DNA from: Avidehalobacter sp964569265
GTDB taxonomy: Bacteria > Bacillota > Dehalobacteriia > UBA4068 > UBA4997
DNA length: 48,692 bases
Assembly (NCBI GenBank): GCA_964569265.1
Contig: CAZMTO010000013.1
Span: 1 to 48,692, forward strand
Reading direction: 5' to 3'
Shown: piece by piece, positions 19,501 through 25,704 of the stretch
Position numbering within the stretch: position 1 is the stretch's first letter
Layout: the number at the start of each line of letters is the position of its first letter
Notes under the pieces: generated by a model
What the model saw: the letters and a program-made list of their open reading frames with translations, nothing else
Database searches by the model: none
Told to the model about the DNA's origin: nothing
Translations under genes and position numbers: made by a program

Positions 19501-19758
19501 GCTGCTAAAGAGTTTGAGGCAAAATACGGCGTGACGATGAGCGAATATGCGGCGATTTACGCAGCTATAAAGGATTTGGAGAGTGACACTGTGGACGGCA
19601 AAAAGGTGGCCGCAGGCAGCAAGGCTGAAAGAGCCGGGCGAGGGAAGTCTAAATCACTGAAAGCAAAAGAAGTGGTGGACAGGCTGACACCCCGGGCAGG
19701 CAAGGCCGTGCGCGAGAAGCTTTATGCCGAGATGGACGTGGGCAAAAGCGTGTGGTGA
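10528..19758 (+). CDS. Giant phage polyvalent protein with zincin and tandem MuF-C-like domains
   Basis: At 3076 residues this is the largest gene in the window, probably an internal virion protein injected with the DNA. Visible parts: a basic coiled coil (1-75); a Gly/Ala-rich hydrophobic region (155-400); linker repeat 1 (422-471); an alpha/beta domain (about 490-660); linker repeat 2 (710-759); a second alpha/beta domain (765-950); a zinc peptidase-like region with HELTH at 1077-1081; two tandem MuF-C-like units (1204-1403 and 1404-1603); another alpha/beta domain (1604-1780); coiled coils near 1800-1870 and 2350-2450; and a long C-terminal region with hydrophobic patches resembling 'large polyvalent protein associated' domains. 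The small alpha/beta domains may be nuclease-like effectors of the barnase/EndoU/RelE-like sets known from polyvalent proteins, but that is tentative. The ATG start is weakly supported by GGCGGTGG upstream. Confidence 0.85.
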   Translation: MQTAKQTVKQTVKLSDLKKQKAEYKRKQAANTIRLADLEKRKAEYKAKLAEEAAAQNDPVAKIERQISEARAGYAGNIKNAISRAAEQKAAQIAADRDAEYAPREVSAAVQEKIQAIGVSSRLKKGTELYRHQAKLRDEYMNAATHNEQAAAKAKLDDFAAKLPGKGLERAASAIGGGIVSLEAGVAKMLNPTAKGGGADRVLENVEKANITGKAGLGSVGGLMYDAVQTATNNVAAIGVGAATAGAVNPLALMGASAAGSSVREAQQAGANDKIAVAAGTINGILEAAFEKVPLDNLFKLARGANADKLIKDGLKGYALAVARQAGLEGTSEAATTVAQNFANRMVYEKSLHPEESWSEWAKDTGNEAAYSFLLGGLVGGTMGAPAAVAGRAKEVSRAQSEAAEKAQTLQNAAEFAAPDTAENARQTQNKALQAVEAVQGEEVYTGQETNGQSGQNLLAGNLQGAENAVPVKVGKATVIQHPYTGAVPQNVAGKTRQMQSEIKPEVLAEAQETINEARQDGHFAGYIRATLQNIFKRSGGQRAVRIENVQFEGEPYEATVNASITKKLAGDHGMTAEKLAVFEQLDKVLAGAEFVGSSAYGKDNANRAKYVVRYDYFETDINVGGKPYVVAFDVAVHREQNNLRTYKTIEKVSLQPLGADPAPNADATSEPLAATPGPQPGAANGANSLDSYSIQNGAENVKPGAENSAENARQAQNKALQAVEAVQGEEVYTGQETNGQSGQNAFAGNLQGAENAVPENNSWKERYYNEGDRAYLYSRDMQRGYEIPEKTELSYTIDKSGGIKLKTALVPELDTADYKDFAKAYAARNLITEFDSNGNIVNAKPVQIAEDGKKVIITQKGINDVLKNVRGNRKSASLLDSIFVLDDIIARAHKVGEAKNAKGRVNPYSYYEARFTDSAGQEYSVTVNIKDTPETSRYHYHNLQEAEIKIEPFDGTSSDNGTIAGADLIAKGSELTTLSSSQGTDVPAEAAPGEHARNAMGNFDNTANVSINNAGGVVNTGAENADGLDAARKICEKLGVTLRVARLPEGVDGHYANGVITVAPNAESPVNEVFIHELTHHLEQSGGYEQYARFVTQEFERSYGKQALKSYKQQIRELYAEAGEQLSEEGATREMVAECTEDLLADEAMMRRLADFDGGLFSRIANWLSDMAVKLRGTGAQKRAREAARRFEAALREMDSTNTGGKGQYEINPKFAGQLDSWDGKSDRTFELGTTSKALQSIGIDDRRIMLHATKVKKILSKHPGMSMNVIKQVPEILENPIVVLKSQQSASRVAVFGEVQDELGAPVLAVMELQPSGSSGEILDLNIVASAYGKDSNAANFVRKSEVLYIDPNKKRADSWFQGIRLQLPSYKASYGSLGSVTYTGGKVNIEGVPFEDLLNETGGKGQYKINPKFAGQLDSWDGKSDRTFELGTTSKALQSIGIDDRRIMLHATKVKKILSKHPGMSMNVIKQVPEILENPIVVLKSQQSASRVAVFGEVQDELGAPVLAVLELNPYNRGGEVLSLNIVASAYGKDSNAANFVRKSEVLYIDPNKKRADSWFQGLGLQLPSDKASYGSLGSVTYTDGKVNIEGVPFEDLLNETGGKGQYKIARTERGERFVDVEQDILQGREEKDMPRVLADVVRNKFNNLIEVNGQSIGINQKTVKEWQFSKDAQSLYNNDKQTYKDKMRSLNNADELLAAAKSYVNEGLKHPRKDNFVGFARGNVDFKVGENGYSADIVVGIRSTGNAYLYDVVNIKQKKIASALYNQPSRSEPDSNAPATDTSITPVGANVKGKNARKANKTRMLENAKKQQEQYDAEVRELRQAELEDEARDAREEARAKVEAEDVQKGIYAGVDRSFAVRELTRGAVKLYGIPRGRIGEAGAYVEEYARAALERRRGGMNAAPTEELAAFLYDMGGVYDDTAGDNMDVARAMDDYKIFVPADVRENIGGFNAMKRDCRLALRTKTANGSQTRPANRSWARIDDVYEELQEQFGYGMFPELDNRTARLERLIEVREEVEPEFLSWDKLGDKMGVENFEPLQLELNKLVNEFVDRVDKIDREKAAARTDRAKDRKRLQTEAMRLAKERCLGDPETGEPAVDVPQSMAAEMANARYIKDPGAGMSLGNRDLTGGLELVSRHNRALGEWLKGQFVKPLDDAKALYSRMLTEEMGKINEYMAEHGFVKGSAESAAIQRIGEGVRQLGKDELVDFGQKDFDERMARLKQAGEQVQDEGLKKSDPVLWEQIQYLQSPKVRAEAEKRLQKWLADGKRPPDAGETVTYTLADLQREFPERWQEIKDAADFCRGIYDRVFDDIEAAYARIYPNAAKRELERVLQSITSKTLYAEQQRIKAEADELAAARVEVRMEQSRTLAEKYEKQGKKESAARIKRLLKAQESAAKGLRAKANHRRDNAKRAEDIIIHLREEYNKGEKLRQKHIKYRKNYFHHYKEKGWVGREVLDTIMTPAEISSSLAGISEFTKPNSRFRGFLEGRSGHMAYTEDAFGGLQKYLSEAAEAIYIDPVVKDFRQKIAGMAEATADTANANQTILWLTRVTDRLAGKTSAIDRPLQEMTHRKAMKIVKMISGRMRGNAVMYNLGTFFVQWGNWSNIHLMGISGKNQIQGLRDWLECDIAPGSTARQLLAGSNFMRERYMDDVINRMDYAAHWWNKPKKLANFMLQFGDEQVARHIWFSAYRQGQTNKAADPIAYADEITRKCVAGRGIGEMALTQQSELIKLLAPFQVEVANTWNQMKDTTFDSRLSKAERLKRFAFCFAHTAALNLLLWLVTGRKPLASLLDAVIEGAAGWDDDEEQTVAERSVEFAKKLAAEMASYMPFASQALNILVPDEDDRKALLGDTDLTRYGTGNVLMENASALVADIVSGGDVLESGSGLVLSALMPGGASQLKKTLGTAQDLGWLPKVAAGWKDGVKISREKGSYTAGGALRFDIDTANPISVARGLAFGRYATREGQEYINGGAKPTLSKERANAAKEFEAKYGVTMSEYAAIYAAIKDLESDTVDGKKVAAGSKAERAGRGKSKSLKAKEVVDRLTPRAGKAVREKLYAEMDVGKSVW
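11791..11939 (+). repeat. In-frame linker repeat, copy 1
   Basis: A 149-bp segment that recurs at 12655-12803, 864 bp downstream and in the same frame, with only a few mismatches. It encodes an AENARQ...GQETNGQSGQN...NLQGAENAVP linker. The copies flank a discrete alpha/beta domain, as in cassette-type domain exchange. Confidence 0.9.
12655..12803 (+). repeat. In-frame linker repeat, copy 2
   Basis: Second copy of the 149-bp linker of 11791-11939. It directly precedes the next alpha/beta domain of the polyvalent protein. Confidence 0.9.
14137..14736 (+). repeat. Tandem 600-bp domain repeat, unit 1 (MuF-C-like)
   Basis: The unit starts at ACCGGCGGCAAGGGGCAATA and repeats at exactly 600 bp. 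Positions 14161-14460 are identical to 14761-15060. The encoded domain (I...MLHATKVKKILSKHPGMS, QVPEILENPIVVLKS, ELGAPVLAV, WFQGIRLQLPS) matches the pattern I know for MuF C-terminal domains. Confidence 0.9.
14737..15336 (+). repeat. Tandem 600-bp domain repeat, unit 2 (MuF-C-like)
   Basis: Second unit of the tandem pair. It is identical to unit 1 over its first 300 bp or so. It then differs strongly over about 48 bp (15061-15108 versus 14461-14508) and returns to near identity. The boundary word recurs a third time at about 15337, where a different domain follows. Confidence 0.9.
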
Positions 19759-19768
19759 AAAAGAAAAC

Positions 19769-19806
19769 AACCGGCGGGCGGAGAGTGCTTTGCCGGTTAT
19801 TTTCTG
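19769..19806 (+). terminator. Terminator after the polyvalent protein gene
   Basis: AACCGGC (19769-19775) pairs with GCCGGTT (19792-19798), followed by ATTTTCT. The stem is short and the T run imperfect. Confidence 0.5.
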
Positions 19807-19975
19807 TGGTTTTGGTAGGGGGCGGTAGGGACATCCCTAAAACATCCCTATAAATTTTGAAAAGCGAGATTTTTGCACTGGGCGGTGTGGATGAGTAAAA
19901 ATGCTATAGAGCCCATAACATAAGGGCTATCGGCACTTTGACAATGGATAAAAATAGTGTAATAAACGGGAAAAT

Positions 19976-19995
19976 AATTCCCACCGCTTCCGCCA
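19976..19995 (+). other. Probable prophage attR core: tRNA (Ser-type) 3'-end remnant
   Basis: AATTCCCACCGCTTCCGCCA reads as the T-loop end, the 3' side of the T stem, a 3' acceptor strand (CGCTTCC), the discriminator G and CCA of a tRNA with a GGAAGCG acceptor, as in many tRNA-Ser genes. The rest of a tRNA is absent: upstream bases do not complete the T stem. A terminator follows 9 bp later. This is how attR of a tRNA-targeting integrase looks, with the whole tRNA expected at the other prophage end. Confidence 0.6.
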
Positions 19996-20004
19996 AAAAA
20001 GTAA

Positions 20005-20045
20005 AAAGTGCCTTAAACACTGGGTTTGAGGCACTTTGTTTTTTT
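20005..20045 (+). terminator. Strong Rho-independent terminator (probably of the interrupted tRNA)
   Basis: AAAGTGCCTTAAAC pairs with GTTTGAGGCACTTT (14 bp with one G-U pair) around an ACTGG loop, followed by GTTTTTTT. Confidence 0.9.
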
Positions 20046-20192
20046 ATGCATACACGAATTTTACACGATTTAAAAATTGCCAAAAATTTTTTGTCGCCTA
20101 AGCAAAAATTTTGGCAGGTGCTGAGCAATTTACACCGAACATAAATAATGGTGTGTTTTGTGTTGGTTATAATTTTTGTATAGAGGTAAATT

Positions 20193-21740
20193 ATGCTGGC
20201 AATTTTAAAAAGCTGTTCTTTGCAGGGGGCCGATGCGTATATTGTGCAGGTAGAAGTCGATGTTTCGGCGGGGCTGCCTGTTTTTGATATTGTAGGTTTG
20301 CCCGATACTGCCGTGCGAGAAAGCCGCGAACGGGTGCGCACGGCACTTAAAAACAGCGGGTTAGATTTTCCGTTTCAGCGTATAACGGTAAATTTGGCAC
20401 CGGCTAACGTTAAAAAAGAGGGAGCAAGCCTTGATTTTGCCATTGCGGTGGGTATTATGCTGGCCACCGGGCAAATACCCTGTGATGACCGTATGCAGGA
20501 CAGTGTTTTTTTAGGCGAGCTTTCATTAGACGGCGGTTTGCGGCACATTAACGGTGTGCTGCCAATAACGCGCATCCTGCCGGAAAAAGGTATAAAACGC
20601 CTGCTGGTGCCCGATGTAAACGCCGGAGAAGGTGCGCTTTTGGGTAATACCGAGGTTTACGGTATAAAAGATTTGCACCAGTTTGTAGATTTTTGGCAGG
20701 GGCGCAGCAATTTGGCGCCTACGGTGGTAAATGCGGCCGAACTGTTTGAGCAGCGCCGTAAAATGGCTTGGGCCGATGTTGATATGGCAGATGTAAAAGG
20801 GCAGGAGGCCGTTAAGCGCGCTATGGAAATTGCGGCAGCAGGGCGGCATAACCTGTTGATGGTGGGATCTCCGGGCAGCGGCAAAACTATGCTGGCACGT
20901 CGTCTGCCTACTATTCTGCCGGACTTGACTTTGGAAGAAAGCCTGGCTATTACGCGTATTTACAGCATTTGCGGCCTGCTGCCAGAGGGTGAACCGCTGG
21001 TTTGCGAGCGTCCCTTTAGGGCACCGCACCATACGGCATCACCGCAAAGCATTATTGGCGGCGGGCGTGTGCCCAGGCCGGGAGAAGTAAGTCTGGCGCA
21101 TAACGGTGTGCTGTTTTTAGACGAACTGCCGGAATTTAGCCGTGATGTGCGTGAAGCCTTGCGGCAACCCCTTGAAGATAAGGTGGTAACGGTGTCGCGT
21201 GTGCAGGGGCGTATGGATTATGATGCCTCGTTTCAGCTTATTGCAGCTATGAACCCCTGCCCCTGCGGTTATCTGGGTGACCCGCTGCGAGCCTGTAGCT
21301 GTACGCCTAATATGGTGCAGCGCTATTTGGGCAGGGTGTCAGGCCCGCTGTTAGACCGTATTGATATGCAGGTAAATGTGCAGCGGGTAGAATACGAAGC
21401 TTTAAGCAGCACCAAACAGCCGGAAACCTCGGCGGAAATAAAGCGGCGGGTGATGGCAGCGCGGCAGATTCAGTTAAAGCGCTTTGCCGACGAGCATATT
21501 TTTGCCAATGCCGATATGAATCATAGCCAGTTAGAACGTTTTTGCCGCCTTACCGACGGCGCAGCGGCAGTGCTGGCCGGGGTGTTCAGGCAGCTTAATT
21601 TGTCGGCCCGGGCGCACGACAGGCTGCTGAAGGTGGCGCGTACTATTGCCGATTTGGACGGAGCTGACCTGATAGATGTTAAGCATATTGCCGAAGCTGT
21701 GCAGTATCGTGGACTGCCGCAATTTACGGAATATAATTAA
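20193..21740 (+). CDS. comM: YifB/ComM family Mg-chelatase-like AAA+ ATPase
   Basis: A 515-residue member of the YifB/ComM family, a hexameric helicase-like AAA+ ATPase that in naturally competent bacteria promotes branch migration of incoming DNA. The N-terminal ChlI-like domain has the typical GLPVFDIVGLPDTAVRESRERVR stretch. Walker A is GSPGSGKTM, Walker B FLDELPEF, and the FRAPHHTAS motif and the MNPCPCGYLGD Cys motif are present. Length is normal and the gene intact, although it borders the prophage. The start follows AGAGG. The role in this organism is not known; many non-competent bacteria also keep the gene. Confidence 0.95.
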   Translation: MLAILKSCSLQGADAYIVQVEVDVSAGLPVFDIVGLPDTAVRESRERVRTALKNSGLDFPFQRITVNLAPANVKKEGASLDFAIAVGIMLATGQIPCDDRMQDSVFLGELSLDGGLRHINGVLPITRILPEKGIKRLLVPDVNAGEGALLGNTEVYGIKDLHQFVDFWQGRSNLAPTVVNAAELFEQRRKMAWADVDMADVKGQEAVKRAMEIAAAGRHNLLMVGSPGSGKTMLARRLPTILPDLTLEESLAITRIYSICGLLPEGEPLVCERPFRAPHHTASPQSIIGGGRVPRPGEVSLAHNGVLFLDELPEFSRDVREALRQPLEDKVVTVSRVQGRMDYDASFQLIAAMNPCPCGYLGDPLRACSCTPNMVQRYLGRVSGPLLDRIDMQVNVQRVEYEALSSTKQPETSAEIKRRVMAARQIQLKRFADEHIFANADMNHSQLERFCRLTDGAAAVLAGVFRQLNLSARAHDRLLKVARTIADLDGADLIDVKHIAEAVQYRGLPQFTEYN

Positions 21741-21817
21741 GCACCGGTAAATATGCTGTAAGTAGATAATTGAAAGAGTATAGTTGTGGCGGCTTTATTG
21801 CCGCAAGGAGTATAAGT

Positions 21818-22777
21818 ATGAAGAAAAACTGTTTGGCGAGCCTGGCGGTTGTGTTTGCCGTGGCTTATTTGTTGGCGATATTTGGCGGTGGGGTAGCTTG
21901 GGCGCAGACCGAGGCCGAAAAGACGGTGTATCAGCCGTCTAAAACCTGGCAGCCGCCCGACCTTAGGGTTATGGCCCGGGAAATTTTTGAAAATACATAC
22001 ATTGTGCGCCCCCGGATAGACGAAAATTATCAGGTTGTGCCGGGTAAGTATGACGTTTTTTTGCGGCAGGATATTGCATCCAATGCCGAAGCGGCGCGGG
22101 CCTATGTGCAGGGTGCAGCGCTTAAAGAATACCAGTTGGCCTGCCTGCACAGGGGTTCGGTGTTTGCTAACCGGCAGGCCGGCAAAATGGTGGCCATTAC
22201 CTTTGATGATGGTTTGTTCAGCAAAAAAACGCCGCAAATTTTAAATATTTTGACCGAAAACGATGCGCGTGCCACCTTTTTTGCGCTGGGGCGCTATGTG
22301 CAACAGCAGCCAAATTTAGCCAGGGCAGTGTTGGAGCAGGGTTCGGAGCTGGGCAGCCATTCCTGGTATCACGATAAACAAACAGCCAAAACCGCCGAAC
22401 AGCGCGCCGAGGATTTTGCCATGGTGTCTAAGGCCTTTACCGATGCGGTGGGCGCGCCGCCCTACCTGTTTAGGGCACCCTATGGCGCAATTGATGACGA
22501 TATAAAGGGAGAGCTGGCCAACCAGAATATGCTGTCGATACTTTGGTCGGTGGATACCGAGGATTGGCGAGCTAAATCGGCGGAGCAGGTATATTGGGCG
22601 GTGATGAAGAACGTTGCCCCCGGCGATATTATTTTGCTGCACGAAAACGGCAAGTATACCATAGAAGCCCTGCCGCGCATAATAAAAGCCCTGCAACAAC
22701 AGGGCTACCAGCTTGTAACCGTCAGCGAACTTATTTACGAGGGCAGCGATATTAAAGCTGCCGCTAATGCCAAATAA
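21818..22777 (+). CDS. Secreted polysaccharide deacetylase (NodB/CE4 family)
   Basis: A 319-residue exported deacetylase, expected to remove N- or O-acetyl groups from a cell-wall or surface glycan. A signal peptide (MKKNCLASLAVVFAVAYLLA...WAQ) is followed by a spacer and the NodB domain. All five CE4 motifs are visible: TFDDG (metal and base), SHSWYHD, RAPYG, WSVDTEDW and ILLHE. The ATG at 21818 follows CAAGGAG; an upstream in-frame ATG at 21770 would spoil the signal peptide. It ends in a terminator shared with the convergent cardiolipin synthase gene. Confidence 0.93.
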   Translation: MKKNCLASLAVVFAVAYLLAIFGGGVAWAQTEAEKTVYQPSKTWQPPDLRVMAREIFENTYIVRPRIDENYQVVPGKYDVFLRQDIASNAEAARAYVQGAALKEYQLACLHRGSVFANRQAGKMVAITFDDGLFSKKTPQILNILTENDARATFFALGRYVQQQPNLARAVLEQGSELGSHSWYHDKQTAKTAEQRAEDFAMVSKAFTDAVGAPPYLFRAPYGAIDDDIKGELANQNMLSILWSVDTEDWRAKSAEQVYWAVMKNVAPGDIILLHENGKYTIEALPRIIKALQQQGYQLVTVSELIYEGSDIKAAANAK

Positions 22778-22779
22778 CA

Positions 22780-22810
22780 AAAGCCTGCCCCAACACCGGG
22801 CAGGCTTTTT
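22780..22810. terminator. Bidirectional terminator
   Basis: AAAGCCTGCCC (22780-22790) pairs with GGGCAGGCTTT; the T run on the plus strand reaches 22810. It lies between the convergent deacetylase and cardiolipin synthase genes. Confidence 0.9.
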
Positions 22811-22824
22811 AATGTTTGAGAATT

Positions 22825-24372
22825 TTACATAAGCGGGGCAAACAGGCGCAGCAGGCAGCGTAAAATTTTTAAGTGCAGCGGGGTGTAGCGAATACATTCT
22901 TCGGCGGGGGTGCATTGTTGTTCACAGGCCAAAAAATCCTCCTTCATAGTGTGCAGAACATTGCTTACGCCATACAGCAAAACGCCACATTCAAAGTGGT
23001 GATAAAAGCTGCGGTAGTCGCAGTTTATGGTGCCCACAAAGCCTATTTTATCGTCGGCCACCAGACTTTTGGTGTGATTAAAGCCGGGAGTAAATTCCAT
23101 AACCTTAACGCCGGCCTTTTGCAGCGGCTGGTAATAAGCCTGTGTCATCATATGCACATACCATTTATCGGGTATATGCGGCGTACAAATGCGTACATCT
23201 ACACCGCGCTTGCCGGCTAATTGCAGGGCCATCAGCATTTCGTTATCAACAATAAAATAGGGTGTGTTGATGTAAATATAATCGTTGGCCGCATTTATCA
23301 TATTGATAAAAGCCGATTCGCCAATGTGTTCGCCGTCAAAGGGGTTGTCGTGCAGGGGCTGAATACAGCCGTTTACATAGTTGGCGGCAGTTTCGGGCGG
23401 GGCTGTGCAGTAGGCAGCGTAATCAAGCCTGTGCTGCGGGGCATAAAGGTTCCAGCTTTGCAGAAAAATAAGCGTAAGCGCCGATACTGCGCCGCCGCCC
23501 AGCAGCAGCAGAGAATCCTTCCAGTAGCCAAAGCGCAGCCGCCGGTTAATATATTCGTCGGCCAGGTTTATGCCGCCTACCAGTGCCCTTTGCCCGTCGA
23601 TTATCATTATTTTGCGGTGGTCACGGTTGTTTATGCCGGTATCTATGCGGGTTTTTACCGGGTTAAAAACAGCGCACTTTATACCAAGCTTTTCCAGCCG
23701 CTGGCGGTAGTTTATGGGCAGGGTTTTTAAGCAACCGACATCGTCATACATAACGCGCACATCAACACCGGCTGCTGCTTTTTCAGTTAAAACGGCTAAA
23801 ATGCTGTCCCAAAATTCGCCTTCTTCTATAATAAAAGATTCAATAAATATATACTTTTGCGCCTGCTCAAGCTCTGCCAGTATTTGCGGAAAAGCCTCCT
23901 CGCCGCTGGTAAAATAACGGCAATCGGCTGCCGCAAAGGGCGGTATGCCGGTGGTTTTAAGCAAATAACGGCATTGCGAGGCCGCCGCCGGGTCTAATTG
24001 GGCCAGTGCATCAATAACCTGCGTATGGTCAGGCATACAATCAAGCGATTTGGCAACTTCGGTGTTAACGCTGTGGCGCAGCCGCCGCGAGGCATACTGC
24101 GAACCAAACATCATATAAATGGCCGCGCCCAAAATGGGCAGCAGCATAATTATAATTATCCACACCAGCTTGGTAGACGGGTTTTGCTCCTGATTATTGA
24201 TAAGCACCAATATAATAGTGATACTAAGCAGGGTGTAAAAGGCCGATATCAGGGTGTAATGCTCGTTTAAGATGAGTATGCCGGTTAAAATTACGGCTAA
24301 CTGCACCAATAGCACCAGCCCTAAAATAAACAGCCGCCCGTTAATAAAGCGAAACAGTTTTCTCAAAAACAT
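22825..24372 (-). CDS. cls: Cardiolipin synthase (phospholipase D family)
   Basis: A 515-residue membrane enzyme that makes cardiolipin from two phosphatidylglycerol molecules. Two N-terminal membrane helices (about residues 15-35 and 42-58) and a third (67-88) precede two phospholipase D domains. Each domain has an HKD motif: HRKIMIIDG with GGINLADEY, and HTKSLVADD with GTINCDYRSFYHHFE. Length and layout match bacterial Cls. It may be cotranscribed with the chromate transporter genes 43 bp upstream on the same strand; no terminator is seen in that gap. Confidence 0.95.
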   Translation of the reverse strand: MFLRKLFRFINGRLFILGLVLLVQLAVILTGILILNEHYTLISAFYTLLSITIILVLINNQEQNPSTKLVWIIIIMLLPILGAAIYMMFGSQYASRRLRHSVNTEVAKSLDCMPDHTQVIDALAQLDPAAASQCRYLLKTTGIPPFAAADCRYFTSGEEAFPQILAELEQAQKYIFIESFIIEEGEFWDSILAVLTEKAAAGVDVRVMYDDVGCLKTLPINYRQRLEKLGIKCAVFNPVKTRIDTGINNRDHRKIMIIDGQRALVGGINLADEYINRRLRFGYWKDSLLLLGGGAVSALTLIFLQSWNLYAPQHRLDYAAYCTAPPETAANYVNGCIQPLHDNPFDGEHIGESAFINMINAANDYIYINTPYFIVDNEMLMALQLAGKRGVDVRICTPHIPDKWYVHMMTQAYYQPLQKAGVKVMEFTPGFNHTKSLVADDKIGFVGTINCDYRSFYHHFECGVLLYGVSNVLHTMKEDFLACEQQCTPAEECIRYTPLHLKILRCLLRLFAPLM

Positions 24373-24415
24373 AGGTATACACCTCGTATATCACAAAAAT
24401 ACCACAAAATAATGT

Positions 24416-24943
24416 TTAAAAAAAGTTGGCAACAAAAATGCCCCAGGCACCAAAAAGCAGAATAAGCACCACGGCATTAGCTTTAAACTTGCGCAATAGC
24501 AGCAGGGCCAGCAAAAACAGCACCAGCTCGTAGGGGGTGGCAACGTTTTCTACGCCAAGGGTAAGCGCCGATGATACAATAAGCGCCATAACCATAGGCT
24601 TGGTGCCGCTAAAACCCCAGTTAAGGTATTTATTATCCGGCCAGCGTTTAAAAATGTACATAAGCCCCAAAATAACAAAAAAGGCGGGCAGCACCAGCGC
24701 AAAGGTGGCCACAAGCGCCCCCGGCACCCCGGCAATTTTAAAGCCCGTGTAGGTGGCGGTGTTTATGGCAATGGGGCCGGGCGTGGCCTGCGATATTGCC
24801 AGCATATCGGTGTATTCGCGGATAGTTAGCCAGCCGTGTATGTTTACCACCTGGTTTTGAATAAACGATACCATGGCATAGCCGCCGCCAAAGTTAAGCA
24901 CCCCGATAAGCAAAAAGGTTAAAAACAACTGTAACAATATCAT
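24416..24943 (-). CDS. Chromate transporter (CHR family), second half-protein
   Basis: A 175-residue single-domain CHR protein. It has the family's FGGGYAM motif near the N-terminus, then QATPGPIAINTATYTGFKIAG, and about five membrane helices. Short CHR proteins work as pairs from adjacent genes, and this one overlaps its partner by 4 bases (ATGA, 24940-24943), so translation is likely coupled. They export chromate or related anions; in gut anaerobes the real substrate is uncertain. A GGAGGTGA ribosome site precedes the ATG. Confidence 0.92.
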   Translation of the reverse strand: MILLQLFLTFLLIGVLNFGGGYAMVSFIQNQVVNIHGWLTIREYTDMLAISQATPGPIAINTATYTGFKIAGVPGALVATFALVLPAFFVILGLMYIFKRWPDNKYLNWGFSGTKPMVMALIVSSALTLGVENVATPYELVLFLLALLLLRKFKANAVVLILLFGAWGIFVANFF

Positions 24944-25548
24944 TGCTCATCACCTCCGTTGGGGGCAGTGGCTTTGTTTAGCTGTATACGGCGGTAAATT
25001 ATGCTGATAACAGCCCCGGCCAAAATAACAAACACCGTGTTTATGCCGGCCAGCAGCAGCATCGCCAGCCCTAACAGCATCAGGGCAATATCAAACGGCG
25101 ATTTTAACATTATTTTATGCAGCTTTAAACCGGCGTCTAACAACAGGGCAGCCACAATGGGGCGCACACCGGCAAAAAACTGCTGCAAAATGTCGATATT
25201 AGAGCCTAACAATATCATATAGGCCAAAATTAAAATAATAATAATTGACGGTGTTACCATACCCAGCATAGAAGCTATGGCGCCCGAAAGCCCACGCTGT
25301 TTGTAGCCGATATATATGGAAGCATTGACGGTAAAGGCACCGGGCGCACTGTTGCACAGGGCCACGGCATCACCGAATTCATCTTCGTTGAGCCATTTTT
25401 TTTGTTCTACCACGGCATTTTGTATAAGCGGCAGCATAACAGCGCCGCCGCCCACGGTAACCAGACCGATTTTGGCAAACAGCCAGAACATTTCCCAGTA
25501 GCCTGTCGGCCGGGTGCAAGCGTCGGCGGTTTTAATATCTTCTGCCAT
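24940..25548 (-). CDS. Chromate transporter (CHR family), first half-protein
   Basis: A 202-residue CHR protein, partner of the following gene. FAKIGLVTVGGGAVMLPLIQ and NSAPGAFTVNASIYIGYKQRG are the two conserved CHR motifs, followed by about five hydrophobic helices. The ATG follows AAGGAGG. A TGCTATAAT extended -10 box lies about 40 bp upstream on the minus strand (25584-25592), in the region shared with the divergent thrS promoter. Confidence 0.92.
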   Translation of the reverse strand: MAEDIKTADACTRPTGYWEMFWLFAKIGLVTVGGGAVMLPLIQNAVVEQKKWLNEDEFGDAVALCNSAPGAFTVNASIYIGYKQRGLSGAIASMLGMVTPSIIIILILAYMILLGSNIDILQQFFAGVRPIVAALLLDAGLKLHKIMLKSPFDIALMLLGLAMLLLAGINTVFVILAGAVISIIYRRIQLNKATAPNGGDEQ

Positions 25549-25608
25549 TGGTGCGGCCTCCTTATAACAAAAATATACTATATATTATAGCATATTTTAG
25601 CATAATGT

Positions 25609-25637
25609 TTGACAAAAAAAAACTACTATTATATAAT
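25609..25637 (+). promoter_or_regulatory. Consensus sigma-70 promoter of thrS
   Basis: TTGACA (25609-25614) and TATAAT (25632-25637) with a 17-bp spacer match the consensus exactly. The leader to the thrS start is only about 60 nt, too short for a T-box. Confidence 0.88.
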
Positions 25638-25704
25638 AAAATAGATTGGTGAACTGTTTTTAAATTTTATAATATAAATTTTATTGAATAAGAGGTAATT
25701 AGGT

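Larger units (their letters stand above)
1..19995 (+). mobile_element. Prophage, right part (left end outside window)
   Basis: Large terminase, portal, M23 endolysin, holin-like proteins and a 3076-residue polyvalent protein lie on one strand in close order, which is diagnostic of a phage late region. There is no tail tape-measure gene, and the portal plus giant internal-protein layout suggests a short-tailed (podovirus-like) particle; this is inference. No capsid, integrase or repressor gene is visible, so these should lie left of the window. The right boundary is placed at a 20-nt tRNA 3'-end-like sequence (19976-19995) next to a strong terminator. Chromosomal comM starts about 200 bp further on. 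Confidence 0.85.
19759..20192. other. Prophage-chromosome junction region without genes
   Basis: This 434-bp stretch has no credible gene. From left to right it holds a terminator-like hairpin, two ACATCCCTA direct repeats (19831-19839 and 19842-19850) that could be integrase arm sites, the tRNA 3'-end-like sequence (19976-19995), a strong terminator (20005-20045), and an imperfect inverted repeat TGCCAAAA / TTTTGGCA (about 20075-20116) before comM. Confidence 0.7.

Noticed and set aside
19904..20341. 145-codon minus-strand open frame between prophage and comM
   Set aside because: It runs through the tRNA remnant, a terminator and the start of comM on the opposite strand, and has no recognisable domain.
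25549..25704. Possible T-box leader before thrS
   Set aside because: The promoter places the transcript start about 60 nt before the gene, too short for a T-box, and no T-box core sequence is seen.
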